44,347 nt of DNA from Rhodobacterales bacterium (GCA_008107755.1 VIRH01000069.1:1-44347), one strand, 5' to 3'; numbered from the stretch's first letter, positions 8,449 to 17,875 are shown. The notes: generated by a model not told the origin, from the letters alone. A program made the numbers and translations.

Positions 8449-8884
8449 CCGATATCAGTTTTCGAGATGTTTGTACCGGTTTGCCGCGAGCCTCCGGACA
8501 CCTTGTCACACGCCGCGAATGACCCCGTCCCCGATGCCCGTCATGAGGCGCGGCGCACGTGACCTCAGGTGATTCGAGGGTGCCCGGACATGCCCCCGCG
8601 ATCATTGGCGAGTTTGCCACCTCACTTTTCCGCACGCTGATGACGCTGCGTTCCACGCATCAGGCGGTAGCACGCAAAGGTTTTACAAAAGCGGTGTGCA
8701 ATCCATAAAATCGCGAGAAACCATTCACTTGCCGCAGCGCAAAAGGGGTAGTCTTTAACTTATGAGGTTGCAGGAAACAAAAATCTGCTGAATCCTGTCT
8801 TAGCAATTGCCACGGCGCGCGCGTACCCCATGTATTCTTCGAGGGGTTGCTTCCGCGGGGTCGCCTAACGATGGAAGTTGCAAT

Positions 8885-10819
8885 ATGGAGATCTACACAC
8901 GCTTCGCCGAGGAATATAGAAACAAGAACCTGGAAGAGCTTTCGATCCAGGACTATCTGCTTGGATGCCGCGACGATCCGTTGATGCGGGCAACGGCAGC
9001 CGAGCGCATGATGGCCGCGATCGGAGAGCCCGAGGTCATCGACACCAGCCAGGACCAGAGTCTCGGCCGCATATTCATGAACCGCACCATCAAGCGGTAC
9101 GCGCCTTTCAAGAACCTTTTCGGAATGGAAGCCACGATCGAGCGGATCGTCGGGTTCTTCCGCCACGCCAGCCAGGGGCTGGAGGAACGCAAGCAGATCC
9201 TCTATCTGCTCGGCCCCGTCGGCGGCGGCAAATCGAGCATCGCCGAAATCCTCAAGAAACTGATTGAGCAGGAGCCGATCTACGTGCTCAAGGCGGGCGA
9301 CGAGATCAGCCCGCTTTATGAATCTCCGCTCGGCCTGTTCAATCCGGACCGGATGGGCGACCTTCTTGAAGACAAGTACAACATACCCCGACGCCTGCTG
9401 ACCGGCCTTATTTCGCCCTGGGCCTCCAAGCGCCTGGACGAGCTGGACGGCGACATTTCCAAATTCTCCATCGTCAAGCTGTACCCATCGCGTCTGCGCC
9501 AGATCGGTGTGACCAAGACCGAGCCGGGCGACGAGAACAACCAGGATGTCTCCTCGCTCGTCGGCAAGCTGGACATCCGCAAGCTCGAGGACTTCAGTCA
9601 GGACGATCCGGACGCCTACAGCTATTCCGGTGCTCTCAACCGCACCACCCAGGGGCTGATGGAATTCGTGGAGATGTTCAAGGCGCCGATCAAGGTACTG
9701 CATCCCCTGCTGACGGCCACCCAGGAAGGCTCCTATGTCGGCACCGAGAACATCGGCGCCATGCCCTACCAGGGCCTGATCCTGGCCCATTCGAACGAAT
9801 CCGAGTGGCACCAGTTCAAGCACAACAAGAACAACGAAGCCTTTCTCGACCGCATCAGCGTCGTGAAGGTCCCCTATTGCCTGCGATGCTCCGGGGAAGC
9901 TGAAATCTACGAAAAGCTGCTCAGTCAGAGCGCCCTGTCGCAGGCCCCATGCGCCCCCGAGACGCTGCCCCTTCTCGCCCGCTTCAGTGTGCTCACGCGC
10001 CTGCATGAGCACGAGAACTCGACACTTTATTCCAAGCTCAGGGTCTATGATGGCGAAATGCTGAAGGATGCGGATCCGAAGGCCAAGTCGCTGCAGGAAT
10101 ATCGCGATGCCGCCGGCGTCGACGAGGGCATGAACGGCATCTCCACGCGCTTTGCCTTCAAGGTCCTGTCCGAAACATTCAACCACGACACGGAAGAAGT
10201 CTCGGCAGACCCGGTTCACCTGATGTACGTGCTGGAGCAGGCGGTGCGGCGCGAGCAGTACGACAAGGAAACCGAGTCACGATACCTCGACTTCCTGAAA
10301 TCGGAACTCGCGCCCCATTATGCCGAGTTCATCGGCAACGAAATCCAGAAGGCTTACCTGGAATCCTATACCGACTACGGCCAGAACCTCTTCGACCGCT
10401 ACATCGCCTATGCCGATGCCTGGATCGAGGAGCAGGACTACAAGGATCCGGACACCGGGCAGCTTTTCGACAGGGACGTTCTGGAAAAGGAACTGGAGAA
10501 GATCGAAAAGCCGGCGGGCGTTGCCAATCCCAAGGACTTCCGCAACGAGGTCGTCAAGTTCGTCCTGCGGGCAAGAGCCGAGAACCAGGGCATGAACCCG
10601 GACTGGCGCCGCTACGAAAAGCTGCGTCAGGTGATCGAGAAGCGGATGTTCGGCAAGGTCGAGGAACTGCTGCCGGTGATCAGCTTCGGCGCCAAGCGCG
10701 ACAAGGAAACAGACGCCAAGCATCACGAGTTCGTGGAACGCATGACTGCTCACGGCTACACCGAACGCCAGGTAAGGCGGCTGGTCGAATGGTACATGCG
10801 CGTGAACAAGGCGGGGTAG
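8885..10819 (+). CDS. prkA: PrkA serine protein kinase / AAA+ ATPase
   Basis: 644 residues, family length. The N-terminal AAA+ domain carries Walker A GPVGGGKSS (110-118), followed by the PrkA-specific region and the C-terminal kinase-like domain (roughly 380-640). Bacillus PrkA phosphorylates a 60-kDa protein and influences sporulation; enterobacterial YeaG acts in stationary-phase and nitrogen-starvation responses. The start was placed at MEIYTRF because GGAAG lies seven bases upstream; the frame opens 26 codons earlier without support. First of three genes prkA-yeaH-spoVR, a conserved stress module. No clear RpoH, EcfG or sigma-54 promoter could be assigned in the upstream gap. Confidence 0.95.
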   Translation: MEIYTRFAEEYRNKNLEELSIQDYLLGCRDDPLMRATAAERMMAAIGEPEVIDTSQDQSLGRIFMNRTIKRYAPFKNLFGMEATIERIVGFFRHASQGLEERKQILYLLGPVGGGKSSIAEILKKLIEQEPIYVLKAGDEISPLYESPLGLFNPDRMGDLLEDKYNIPRRLLTGLISPWASKRLDELDGDISKFSIVKLYPSRLRQIGVTKTEPGDENNQDVSSLVGKLDIRKLEDFSQDDPDAYSYSGALNRTTQGLMEFVEMFKAPIKVLHPLLTATQEGSYVGTENIGAMPYQGLILAHSNESEWHQFKHNKNNEAFLDRISVVKVPYCLRCSGEAEIYEKLLSQSALSQAPCAPETLPLLARFSVLTRLHEHENSTLYSKLRVYDGEMLKDADPKAKSLQEYRDAAGVDEGMNGISTRFAFKVLSETFNHDTEEVSADPVHLMYVLEQAVRREQYDKETESRYLDFLKSELAPHYAEFIGNEIQKAYLESYTDYGQNLFDRYIAYADAWIEEQDYKDPDTGQLFDRDVLEKELEKIEKPAGVANPKDFRNEVVKFVLRARAENQGMNPDWRRYEKLRQVIEKRMFGKVEELLPVISFGAKRDKETDAKHHEFVERMTAHGYTERQVRRLVEWYMRVNKAG

Positions 10820-10844
10820 GAAGGGTCAGGAGACAGACTGCAAC

Positions 10845-12167
10845 ATGGCCCATTTCGTTGACCGGCGCCTGAATCCCAAGGACAAGAGCCTCAGCAACAG
10901 GCGGCGGTTCCTCAAGCGCGTGCGCTCACAGATCAAGCAGGCGGTCGACGAGGCTGTCCGGGAGCGGGGCATTGCGGATGTCGACCGTGCCAAGAAGGTG
11001 TCCGTACCGACAGGCGGCGTCAGCGAACCCACGTTCCGGAATGCCCGAACCGGCGGGCGGCACGAACATGTCCTGCCGGGCAACAAGACCTTCCAGACCG
11101 GCGACCGCATCCGCAAGCCTCCCCGAGGCAGCGCGGGCGGTGCCGGCAAGCAGGGCTCGGCCGACGGGGACGGTGAGGATGACTTTCTCTTTTCCCTGAC
11201 GCGGGAGGAATTCCTGGACTTCTTCTTCGAGGATCTGGAGCTGCCGGATCTGGTCAAGCAGAGCCTGAAGGAAATCACCCGAACCCATCCGCAACGGGCC
11301 GGCTATTCCACCTCCGGGTCCCCCGCCAACATCAATGTCGGCAGAACCATGCGCAACGCCATGGGCCGGCGCATCGGCCTCAGGCGCCCAAAGAGCCGGG
11401 AGGCGGAAGAGCTGCTCGCTCGCATCACGCAGCTTGAAACCCTCGCGTCGCCGACGGCGGAGCAGTGTGCGGAGCTTGCGACGCTCCGGGCACGCTATGA
11501 TGAGATCACCCGCCGCAGGAAGATCGTCACCTACATCGACCCGCTGGACGTGCGCTACAACTATTTCCAGCAGCGCCCCGAACCCAATGCAAACGCCGTG
11601 ATGTTCTGCCTCATGGATGTGTCGGCCTCCATGGGCGAACGCGAAAAGGACCTGGCCAAGCGGTTCTTCATGCTGCTGCATCTCTTCCTCGACCGGCGCT
11701 ACCAGAAGACCGACGTCGTCTTCATCCGGCACACCCATGATGCCGACGAGGTGGACGAGGAAACCTTCTTCTATTCGCCGCAGACAGGCGGCACGGTCGT
11801 CAGCACTGCCCTCGTCAAGATGAACGAGGTGATCGCCGAGCGGTATCCGCCGTCGGAGTGGAACATCTATGCCGCACAAGCCTCGGACGGGGAGAACTTC
11901 AACGGCGACTCCACGGTCTGCGCCGCCGTTCTCAGGGAGCACCTTATGCCGGTCTGCCAGTATTTCGCCTATGTCGAGATTGTCGGCGAGGACGAGGCCC
12001 AGCTCATCCGGAGCGAGGAAACCGGCATGGAACTGTGGGAAGCCTACAGGAAGGTCGCGGAGGCCTGGCCCAATTTCGCCCGCAAGCGTGTGGCGAGAGC
12101 CACGGATATCTATCCGGTTTTCCGCGAACTGTTTGCGCGCGATCACGAGGGGAAAGCCAATGGCTAG
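10845..12167 (+). CDS. yeaH: YeaH/YhbH-family protein (UPF0229) with VWA domain
   Basis: 440 residues. The charged N-terminus (FVDRRLNPKDKSLSNRRRFL) is typical of the family. A basic/glycine-rich linker follows at about 80-110. A von Willebrand factor A-like domain from about 245 carries the metal-binding DxSxS (LMDVSASMGE). The protein is the usual partner of PrkA and SpoVR; its biochemical role is unknown, though the VWA domain suggests metal-dependent protein contacts. AGGAG lies 11 bases before ATG. Its end overlaps the next start by 8 bases, so the two are translationally coupled. Confidence 0.93.
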   Translation: MAHFVDRRLNPKDKSLSNRRRFLKRVRSQIKQAVDEAVRERGIADVDRAKKVSVPTGGVSEPTFRNARTGGRHEHVLPGNKTFQTGDRIRKPPRGSAGGAGKQGSADGDGEDDFLFSLTREEFLDFFFEDLELPDLVKQSLKEITRTHPQRAGYSTSGSPANINVGRTMRNAMGRRIGLRRPKSREAEELLARITQLETLASPTAEQCAELATLRARYDEITRRRKIVTYIDPLDVRYNYFQQRPEPNANAVMFCLMDVSASMGEREKDLAKRFFMLLHLFLDRRYQKTDVVFIRHTHDADEVDEETFFYSPQTGGTVVSTALVKMNEVIAERYPPSEWNIYAAQASDGENFNGDSTVCAAVLREHLMPVCQYFAYVEIVGEDEAQLIRSEETGMELWEAYRKVAEAWPNFARKRVARATDIYPVFRELFARDHEGKANG

Positions 12168-13668
12168 CCGGGCCACCAGTGCTGCCGGAGATCTTCTGTT
12201 CGATCAGACGGACTGGGACTTCGACACGCTTCGGCGCACCTACGACGCGATCGAGGAGGTTGCCCGCAAGGATCTGGAACTGGATTTCTATCCAAACCAG
12301 GTGGAGATCATCTCGTCGGAGCAGATGCTGGACGCCTATTCCTCCATCGGAATGCCGCTGATGTACCACCACTGGTCCTTCGGCAAGCATTTCCTCGGCC
12401 ACGAACGGCTCTACAGGAAAGGCGCCCGCGGCCTGGCCTATGAGATCGTTATCAACTCCGATCCGTGCATCAGCTATTGCCTTGAGGAAAACACCATGCC
12501 GCTGCAGGCACTGGTGATGGCCCATGCAGCGTTCGGTCACAACCACTTCTTCAAGTCCAACCACCTGTTCCGGCAATGGACAGATGCCGAGGGCATTCTG
12601 GACTATCTGGAATATTCCCGCCGCTATATCGCCGGCTGCGAGGAACGCCACGGGACGGACGAGGTCGAGGCGATCCTGGACGCCGCGCATGCCCTCATGC
12701 CGTTCGGCGTCTTCCGCCACCGCCGCCCGCGGCAGCTTTCCCTTCAGGAGGCGGAAAACCAGCGCCAGGCCCGGCTCGCCGCCGCCGAGCAGAATGTCTA
12801 TTATCTCTGGAACACGCTGCCCTCGCGTCCGGACGCGGCAGGCGTCACCGATGCGGCGCTGCAGGAACGCAAGCGCAAGATGCAGCTTCCGGAGGAAAAC
12901 CTCCTCTATTTCCTGGAACAATACAGCCCGATCCTGCAGCCCTGGCAGCGGGAGATCCTGACCATCGTGCGCAATGTCGCGCAGTATTTCTATCCGCAGA
13001 AGCAGACCAAGGTCATGAACGAGGGCTGCGCCTGCTTTGTGCACTATCACATCCTCAACGCCCTTTACGGCGCCGGGCGGCTCACCGACGGGGCGATGCT
13101 GGAGATCCTGCACAATCATACGAATGTGCTGACGCAACCGGATTTCGACGATCCGCGCTTCAGCGGCATCAACCCCTACGCGCTCGGCTTCGCCATGATG
13201 CAGGACATTCGGCGCATCTGCGAGGAGCCCGAAGACGAGGACAGGGAATGGTTCCCCGATATCGCCGGCAAGGGCGAGTGGCGTCATGTCCTGAAGGATG
13301 CCTGGGCGAATTATCGCGACGAGAGCTTCATCCAGCAATTCCTGTCGCCGACGGTGATGCGCCGGTTCCGCATGTTCTCGCTCGCCGACGAGACCGCCGC
13401 GCCCTTCAGCACCATAACCAATATCCACGACACGCGCGGCTACCGCCGGCTTCGCGACGCGCTCGCCCGCAATCACGACCTGTCGTCCATGGAGCCGGAT
13501 ATCCAGATCGTTGATGCGGACCTGCTCGGCGACCGCTGTCTTCACCTGCAGGCCATCCGACGCGACGGCGTCCCGCTCCACGCGGCGGACCGGGATGCGA
13601 CGATGAAGCATGTCGAAAGGCTGTGGGGCTACAAGGTCGAATTGCGGGAAGTCAGCGCGGACGCCTGA
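12160..13668 (+). CDS. spoVR: SpoVR/YcgB family protein
   Basis: 502 residues, as expected for SpoVR. Diagnostic segments are the YHHWSFGKHF motif near 70, LVMAHAAFGHNHFFKSN near 120, FGVFRHRRPRQ near 185, and NEGCACFVHYHI near 290. Cortex formation in Bacillus needs SpoVR; in non-sporeformers it belongs to the prkA-yeaH-spoVR stress cluster. The ATG at 12160 lies inside the last codons of yeaH and is in frame with all conserved sequence; the longer upstream frame is not coding. It ends 10 bases from the convergent phosphatase gene with no visible terminator. Confidence 0.94.
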   Translation: MASRATSAAGDLLFDQTDWDFDTLRRTYDAIEEVARKDLELDFYPNQVEIISSEQMLDAYSSIGMPLMYHHWSFGKHFLGHERLYRKGARGLAYEIVINSDPCISYCLEENTMPLQALVMAHAAFGHNHFFKSNHLFRQWTDAEGILDYLEYSRRYIAGCEERHGTDEVEAILDAAHALMPFGVFRHRRPRQLSLQEAENQRQARLAAAEQNVYYLWNTLPSRPDAAGVTDAALQERKRKMQLPEENLLYFLEQYSPILQPWQREILTIVRNVAQYFYPQKQTKVMNEGCACFVHYHILNALYGAGRLTDGAMLEILHNHTNVLTQPDFDDPRFSGINPYALGFAMMQDIRRICEEPEDEDREWFPDIAGKGEWRHVLKDAWANYRDESFIQQFLSPTVMRRFRMFSLADETAAPFSTITNIHDTRGYRRLRDALARNHDLSSMEPDIQIVDADLLGDRCLHLQAIRRDGVPLHAADRDATMKHVERLWGYKVELREVSADA

Positions 13669-13678
13669 GCCTGGGCTG

Positions 13679-14278
13679 CTACCCGAGCGACCCGTTATTC
13701 GGCTGGCGCCCCTTGAGCCAGGTCAGCTGCTCTTCACTCTCGATGGATTCGGAAAAATGGCGCCGCACGGTCGCCACGGCCTCGTCGGCAGTCATGCCGC
13801 TGTCCATCAGCAGGCTGGCCGCCATGGTGCCGGATCGCCCCGCGCCGTAATGGCAGGAGAGCGCCAGGGCCCCGCCGGAGGCGAGAAGCTCCCCGATCTC
13901 CGTTCGCAAGGATTGCCATCCTGCCTCGAACTCCGCGTCCGGTGCCTGATAGTCGCGGATCGGCAGATGAACCACGCGGATAGCCTGTTCGCTCGCGGCC
14001 TCGCCCAGCAAGGACCAGGCATTCTCGGGCACCTCGGCCCTTTCCACCAGAACAACAAGCAGACCGCAAGCCTGAAGAGCAGGATCTTGCAATGTCGCTT
14101 GCATGCGCTCCGGCTCGATCACGCTGGTGCCGGCGATGTCAAAGGCAAGCCCGGGAAAGCCAAGCGTCACAATGCGCCCGCCGCCCGGATAGGCGATGTC
14201 CGTCCTGACGCTCGTTTCCTGTTCCATCAACCGTGCTCGAAGCTCAGATGGGTATTTCTGCGAAACACTCTTGCTCAT
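13679..14278 (-). CDS. Cys-based protein tyrosine/dual-specificity phosphatase
   Basis: About 199 residues. The PTP loop CHYGAGRSGT has the CX5R signature, with nucleophile Cys142 and Arg148 when numbered from this ATG. An upstream LPIRDYQAP supplies a likely general-acid Asp109. The rest resembles cytoplasmic DSP/PTP-like phosphatases (GFPGLAFDI region), not a low-molecular-weight PTP. Substrate unknown. Because it lies tail to tail with prkA-yeaH-spoVR, opposing the PrkA kinase is an attractive but untested idea. The start is uncertain: a TTG at 14305 would add nine residues, and neither start has a good ribosome site. Confidence 0.78.
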   Translation of the reverse strand: MSKSVSQKYPSELRARLMEQETSVRTDIAYPGGGRIVTLGFPGLAFDIAGTSVIEPERMQATLQDPALQACGLLVVLVERAEVPENAWSLLGEAASEQAIRVVHLPIRDYQAPDAEFEAGWQSLRTEIGELLASGGALALSCHYGAGRSGTMAASLLMDSGMTADEAVATVRRHFSESIESEEQLTWLKGRQPNNGSLG

Positions 14279-14367
14279 GCTTGTTATATCTTTTTCTTTT
14301 GACAAGTTGCACGCAACGGACGCGGCGCCCTCCCCGAGCGCCGATACCTAGTCATGCCCGTTGGGTG

Positions 14368-15405
14368 TCAGCGGATCGGATAGGCGAACATCTGGCCGCC
14401 GTCGCGCGTCAAGGCATTCGAGGTGTCATTCAGCTCGACGCCGAACACCGTTTTCCTGCCCAGATTGCGGTCAAAGACTTCCGAATAGGAGCCGACCTGC
14501 TTGATCACCTGATAGGCCCAGTCTTCGGGAATGCCGAGATTCCGGGCCATGTCCACCGTCGCGCTGTCGTCGGCGAACAGACGGTAGATCGCTTTCGGCT
14601 GGTCCGGAAGAGTTGCCACGACCTCATCAATATTCGTCGAGTTGATGCCGAAGTGATCCGCGTTCAGCATGACCTGGAAAGCCCAGAACAGCACGGTCTC
14701 GAACGTTTTGTCCGGCCGGGTGACCAGTGTCAGCGGCTCGGCGGAAATGACTTCGGGCAGGATCTTGTAGTCAAGCGGTGCATTGGACAGAAGCCGGTCC
14801 GAAAAGAGCGCGGTGATGTCGGAGGCGTAAACGTCGCATTTGCCGGAGAAGAAGGCTTCCAGCCTTGCCGTCTTGTCGGCAATGTTCTCGAGACGATATT
14901 CGATGTCCTGATCAGTGAACCAGTCGGCAATGTTCATGAGCGTCGTCGAGCCGTCTTCGGCGCAGATGGTTGCCCCGCCGAGTTCCCGCGCGCTGTTGAC
15001 CCCGAGAGACGTCGGAACCATGAAGCCCTGCCCGTCGTAGAAGGTGGTGACGACGAAGGAGAGCCCCGGATCGGCATCGCGTGTGCCGGTCTGCGTGATC
15101 GAGCGCGAGGCCATGTGACCACCGCCCGCGACAAGCGTTTTCAGGGCGTCGGAAAAGCCCACGCCGCGCATGTCAGCCTTTTCGGCATCTCCGAGAATGG
15201 CAGCGGCCGCCATGCGGCAGAAGTCGGTATTGAACCCGTGAAAGACACCTTCGCTGTCAGCCACCGAGAAGCCCGGCGAATTGGGATTCACCAGACAGAT
15301 CACCTTGTCGCTTGAAACGATTTCGTCCATCACCGGCCCTGCATGGGCCGGGATCGCGGCGAGCGCTGCGGTCATCGTGGCAGCAACGGTCAGAAGCACT
15401 TTCAT
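14368..15405 (-). CDS. aapJ: amino-acid ABC transporter periplasmic binding protein (AapJ type)
   Basis: 345 residues with a cleavable Sec signal: MKVLL, hydrophobic core, and AHA as a probable cleavage site near 21. The mature part follows the AapJ/BztA pattern: an LVNPNSPGFSV-type first strand, the FNTDFCR motif, TICAEDGSTT, CDVYASD and the long C-terminal tail ending in FAYPIR. It captures polar L-amino acids. AAAGGGA lies seven bases before this ATG; an upstream in-frame start is unsupported. It has its own operator 45 bases upstream and follows its permease genes, an unusual order. Specificity is not readable; hydroxyproline is possible by context. Confidence 0.88.
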   Translation of the reverse strand: MKVLLTVAATMTAALAAIPAHAGPVMDEIVSSDKVICLVNPNSPGFSVADSEGVFHGFNTDFCRMAAAAILGDAEKADMRGVGFSDALKTLVAGGGHMASRSITQTGTRDADPGLSFVVTTFYDGQGFMVPTSLGVNSARELGGATICAEDGSTTLMNIADWFTDQDIEYRLENIADKTARLEAFFSGKCDVYASDITALFSDRLLSNAPLDYKILPEVISAEPLTLVTRPDKTFETVLFWAFQVMLNADHFGINSTNIDEVVATLPDQPKAIYRLFADDSATVDMARNLGIPEDWAYQVIKQVGSYSEVFDRNLGRKTVFGVELNDTSNALTRDGGQMFAYPIR

Positions 15406-15449
15406 TGATAATTCCCTTTGTTCACAAGGAGGGATCATTCATTTCGAAG

Positions 15450-15467
15450 CCTGTATACAGGTACATT
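15450..15467. promoter_or_regulatory. GntR operator copy 1 (aapJ promoter)
   Basis: The 18-mer cctgtatacaggtacatt, containing the perfect palindrome CCTGTATACAGG, lies 45-62 bases upstream of the aapJ start. The identical 18-mer occurs upstream of aapQ/gntR, so this is almost certainly the site of the local GntR protein. Confidence 0.82.
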
Positions 15468-15543
15468 GCTACAGGATTGTGAAGCTTGTCTAGCCGCTAT
15501 TTTGGGCAGTTCAAGATATGTGCACCTCTCCCGGTCCTGCGTG

Positions 15544-16614
15544 TCAGCTCCGGGCGGACTTGTGAAGCTTCCTGCCGATAGCCGAGAGAAAACCGCAGGA
15601 CAGAAAGAACCAGAGACCAACAAGCGCGTAGGCTTCCAGTGCATTGTTGCGCCAGACTGGATCGCCGAAGGACATGCGCGCAGTCGCTGTCAGATCGTGA
15701 ATGCCAACGACGACGACCAGCGAGGTATCCTTATAGGCACCAATCGTGCTGTTGACGAGGGACGGCAGGCTGCGGCGGAGAGCCTGGGGCAGGATGACCA
15801 GCCGCGTCGCCTGCCAGTAGGACAATCCCAGGGCGCGGGCCGCTTCGCCCTGTCCGACCGGCAATCCGAGCAGGCCGCCGCGAACGTCTTCGGCAAAATA
15901 GGCGGCATGAAAGAAGATCAACGCCACCAGTGTTGCGGTAACAGGGGAGACTTTCGTGCCCTCCGGCAGCGTCAGAGGCAGCACGAAGATGCCGACGAAG
16001 AGAACCGTCAGCATGGGAACGCCCCGCGCCGTTTCGATATAGGCGGCGGACAGTCTGGCAAGAAGCGGATAGCCTGCCTGAACGCGCGCCAAAGCCAGCA
16101 GGATTCCCAGCGGAGCCGCGAGGACGACCGCAACGATCGACAGCATCAGCAGGATTGGCAGACCATTCCAGCGCACCGGATCGACCTCCGCCAGACCGAA
16201 GACGCCGCCGCCCATCAGGACGAAGGCGACCACAATGACCGCGAACCACACCAGCGCGAGCCCTCTCGCATCCGGCGCAGGCCCTCCCGCGGCGAGCCGC
16301 CGGCAGGTCACAACGGACAGAACGATCAGCATCAGAGATACGATGGCGGGGCGGTACTGCAGCGCGAACGGATAGGTGCCGAAGAGGATGAAACGGGTTT
16401 TCTCGACGAGAAACGGCCAGCAGATCCCGGAGCTTGTGCGGCAGACGTCAGGCGCTTGCCAGGGCCAGACCGCACCCACGACCAACCAGTTCACCGCACT
16501 CCAGAAGAGGGCGAGCGCAGCAACGGCCGAGATCACCGACAGAAATGCCGCCAGCGGCGAGGCGAATGCCTCCCTGACAGTCGATGTAATCCGATTGCCT
16601 GCCCGCGCAGCCAT
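15544..16614 (-). CDS. aapM: amino-acid ABC transporter permease (AapM type)
   Basis: 356-residue inner-membrane permease with an N-terminal extra hydrophobic section (about 20-150) and the conserved HisM-type domain behind it. The EAA loop reads EAARALGLSYWQATRLVILPQALRRSLPSLVN. Start chosen at the ATG at 16614: GGAGGT lies seven bases upstream and the aapQ stop five bases upstream, giving tight coupling; the longer frame would overlap aapQ. Pairs with AapQ to form the membrane channel. The matching AapP-type ATPase gene is not in this window. Confidence 0.88.
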   Translation of the reverse strand: MAARAGNRITSTVREAFASPLAAFLSVISAVAALALFWSAVNWLVVGAVWPWQAPDVCRTSSGICWPFLVEKTRFILFGTYPFALQYRPAIVSLMLIVLSVVTCRRLAAGGPAPDARGLALVWFAVIVVAFVLMGGGVFGLAEVDPVRWNGLPILLMLSIVAVVLAAPLGILLALARVQAGYPLLARLSAAYIETARGVPMLTVLFVGIFVLPLTLPEGTKVSPVTATLVALIFFHAAYFAEDVRGGLLGLPVGQGEAARALGLSYWQATRLVILPQALRRSLPSLVNSTIGAYKDTSLVVVVGIHDLTATARMSFGDPVWRNNALEAYALVGLWFFLSCGFLSAIGRKLHKSARS

Positions 16615-16619
16615 GCCGC

Positions 16620-17786
16620 CTACCTCCCCTCGCGTTTCGTCAGACGCGCGTGATACCGATTGGTCAGCGTTGTCAGGCAGGCGCACAGGCCGAGATAGAG
16701 CCCCATGGTGATGAGCATCATCTCCAGCGGCTTGAAGGTCTGGTTGATGATCGTTCCGGAGACGGACATGAGGTCCGAGTAGCCGACGGCAATCGCGATC
16801 GACGTGTTCTTGATCAGATTGACATATTGGTTGTTCATCGGGGGCAGTATCAGCCTCAGGACTTGCGGCAGGATCACGAACCGCACGGTTTGCCGACGCT
16901 TCAGACCCAGCGCCGCCGCCGCCTCTGTCTGGCCGACAGGGATCGCCTTCAGCCCGCCACGCACCACTTCCGCGATCTGGGCACCGTGATAGAGCCCGAG
17001 CGTCATCACGATGACCAGAAACTGTGTCGAGAGCCGGCCACCGCCCGAGAAATCGAAGCCCTTGAGCTCCGGCACGGAGACATCGATCCGGACACCGAAA
17101 ATCAGCATTGTCAGCACGGGAAGCAAGACGAGGGCCGCCGCTATGATGACCCGTTCCGTCCGCGAGTTGTCATGCGCCTCCGCCGATCGCCGACGCAGAT
17201 ATTTCCGACAAGCCGCAATTGCGACGACCGCCAGCGCGGCTGCGAACGGTATCCAGGCCCCTTCACCGAAAATGATGACGGGAAAGGCGACAGACCGGTT
17301 GGAGAGGTATATCGGGCCAAGCGAAATGGCCTGGCGCACGTGCGGCAGGCCGTTGACGGCGACGACGTAAAGGACCAGCAGCACGAGCAGCTTCGGCAGA
17401 TTACGGAAAAGCTCCACATAGGCCATTGCCACGGCGCGGCCGACTGGGCTCGGCCCGACGGAGATGAGGCCGAAGGCCACCCCGACCAGGGTCGAGACCA
17501 CAAGGCAGATCGACGCGAGAAAGACCGTGTTCAAGAGCCCCGCCAGAATGACACGGGCATAGCTGTCACTCGGCTGATAGGGGATCAGCGCCTCGCTGAC
17601 GTCAAACCCCGCCTCCTGCCAGAGGAAGTCGAAGCCCGGGCTGATACCCGCCGCCGACATGTTCGCCAGAATATTCCACATCGCCAGCACGACGATCCCC
17701 AGAACCAGTCCGGCGACCGCAATATCGGCTGTCCGCAGATGCGTTCCGATCGGAGGAGGAGCGCTTGGGGGAATCATCGGCAACAT
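16620..17786 (-). CDS. aapQ: amino-acid ABC transporter permease (AapQ type)
   Basis: About 388 residues. It has the AapQ/BztB layout: a first membrane span, a periplasmic segment with the family stretch GFDFLWQEAGFDVSEALIPY, then the HisM-type permease domain with EAA loop EAAAALGLKRRQTVRFVILPQVLRLILPPMNN. The start is doubtful. ATG 17786 and ATG 17777 lack ribosome sites, while ATG 17846 has a good AGGGGA but would place the operator inside the coding region. The gene is divergent from gntR and shares an operator with it. Confidence 0.85.
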   Translation of the reverse strand: MLPMIPPSAPPPIGTHLRTADIAVAGLVLGIVVLAMWNILANMSAAGISPGFDFLWQEAGFDVSEALIPYQPSDSYARVILAGLLNTVFLASICLVVSTLVGVAFGLISVGPSPVGRAVAMAYVELFRNLPKLLVLLVLYVVAVNGLPHVRQAISLGPIYLSNRSVAFPVIIFGEGAWIPFAAALAVVAIAACRKYLRRRSAEAHDNSRTERVIIAAALVLLPVLTMLIFGVRIDVSVPELKGFDFSGGGRLSTQFLVIVMTLGLYHGAQIAEVVRGGLKAIPVGQTEAAAALGLKRRQTVRFVILPQVLRLILPPMNNQYVNLIKNTSIAIAVGYSDLMSVSGTIINQTFKPLEMMLITMGLYLGLCACLTTLTNRYHARLTKREGR

Positions 17787-17809
17787 GTATACTTGAGTAA
17801 CTGAAGCAT

Positions 17810-17827
17810 CCTGTATACAGGTACATT
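17810..17827. promoter_or_regulatory. GntR operator copy 2 (aapQ/gntR intergenic)
   Basis: The same 18-mer cctgtatacaggtacatt as at 15450. It lies between the divergent aapQ and gntR genes, so one site can repress both. A partial copy, TGTATAC, lies 26 bases away at 17786-17792 and may be a second, weaker half-site. Confidence 0.82.
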
Positions 17828-17875
17828 TCCTTATCGTAAAGCGCATTTCCCCTGCCTCGACCATCGCCACACGCC

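Noticed and set aside
8777..8805. GGAAAC-N17-TGTCTT as an EcfG-type stress promoter for prkA
   Set aside because: Neither half fits GGAAC/CGTT well; the match is within chance for this interval.
8660..10219. 519-residue minus-strand open frame opposite prkA
   Set aside because: It mirrors prkA codon structure and shows no motif, while prkA on the other strand is unmistakable.
12004..13611. 535-residue minus-strand open frame opposite spoVR
   Set aside because: Shadow of spoVR in a GC-rich frame, without ribosome site or motif.
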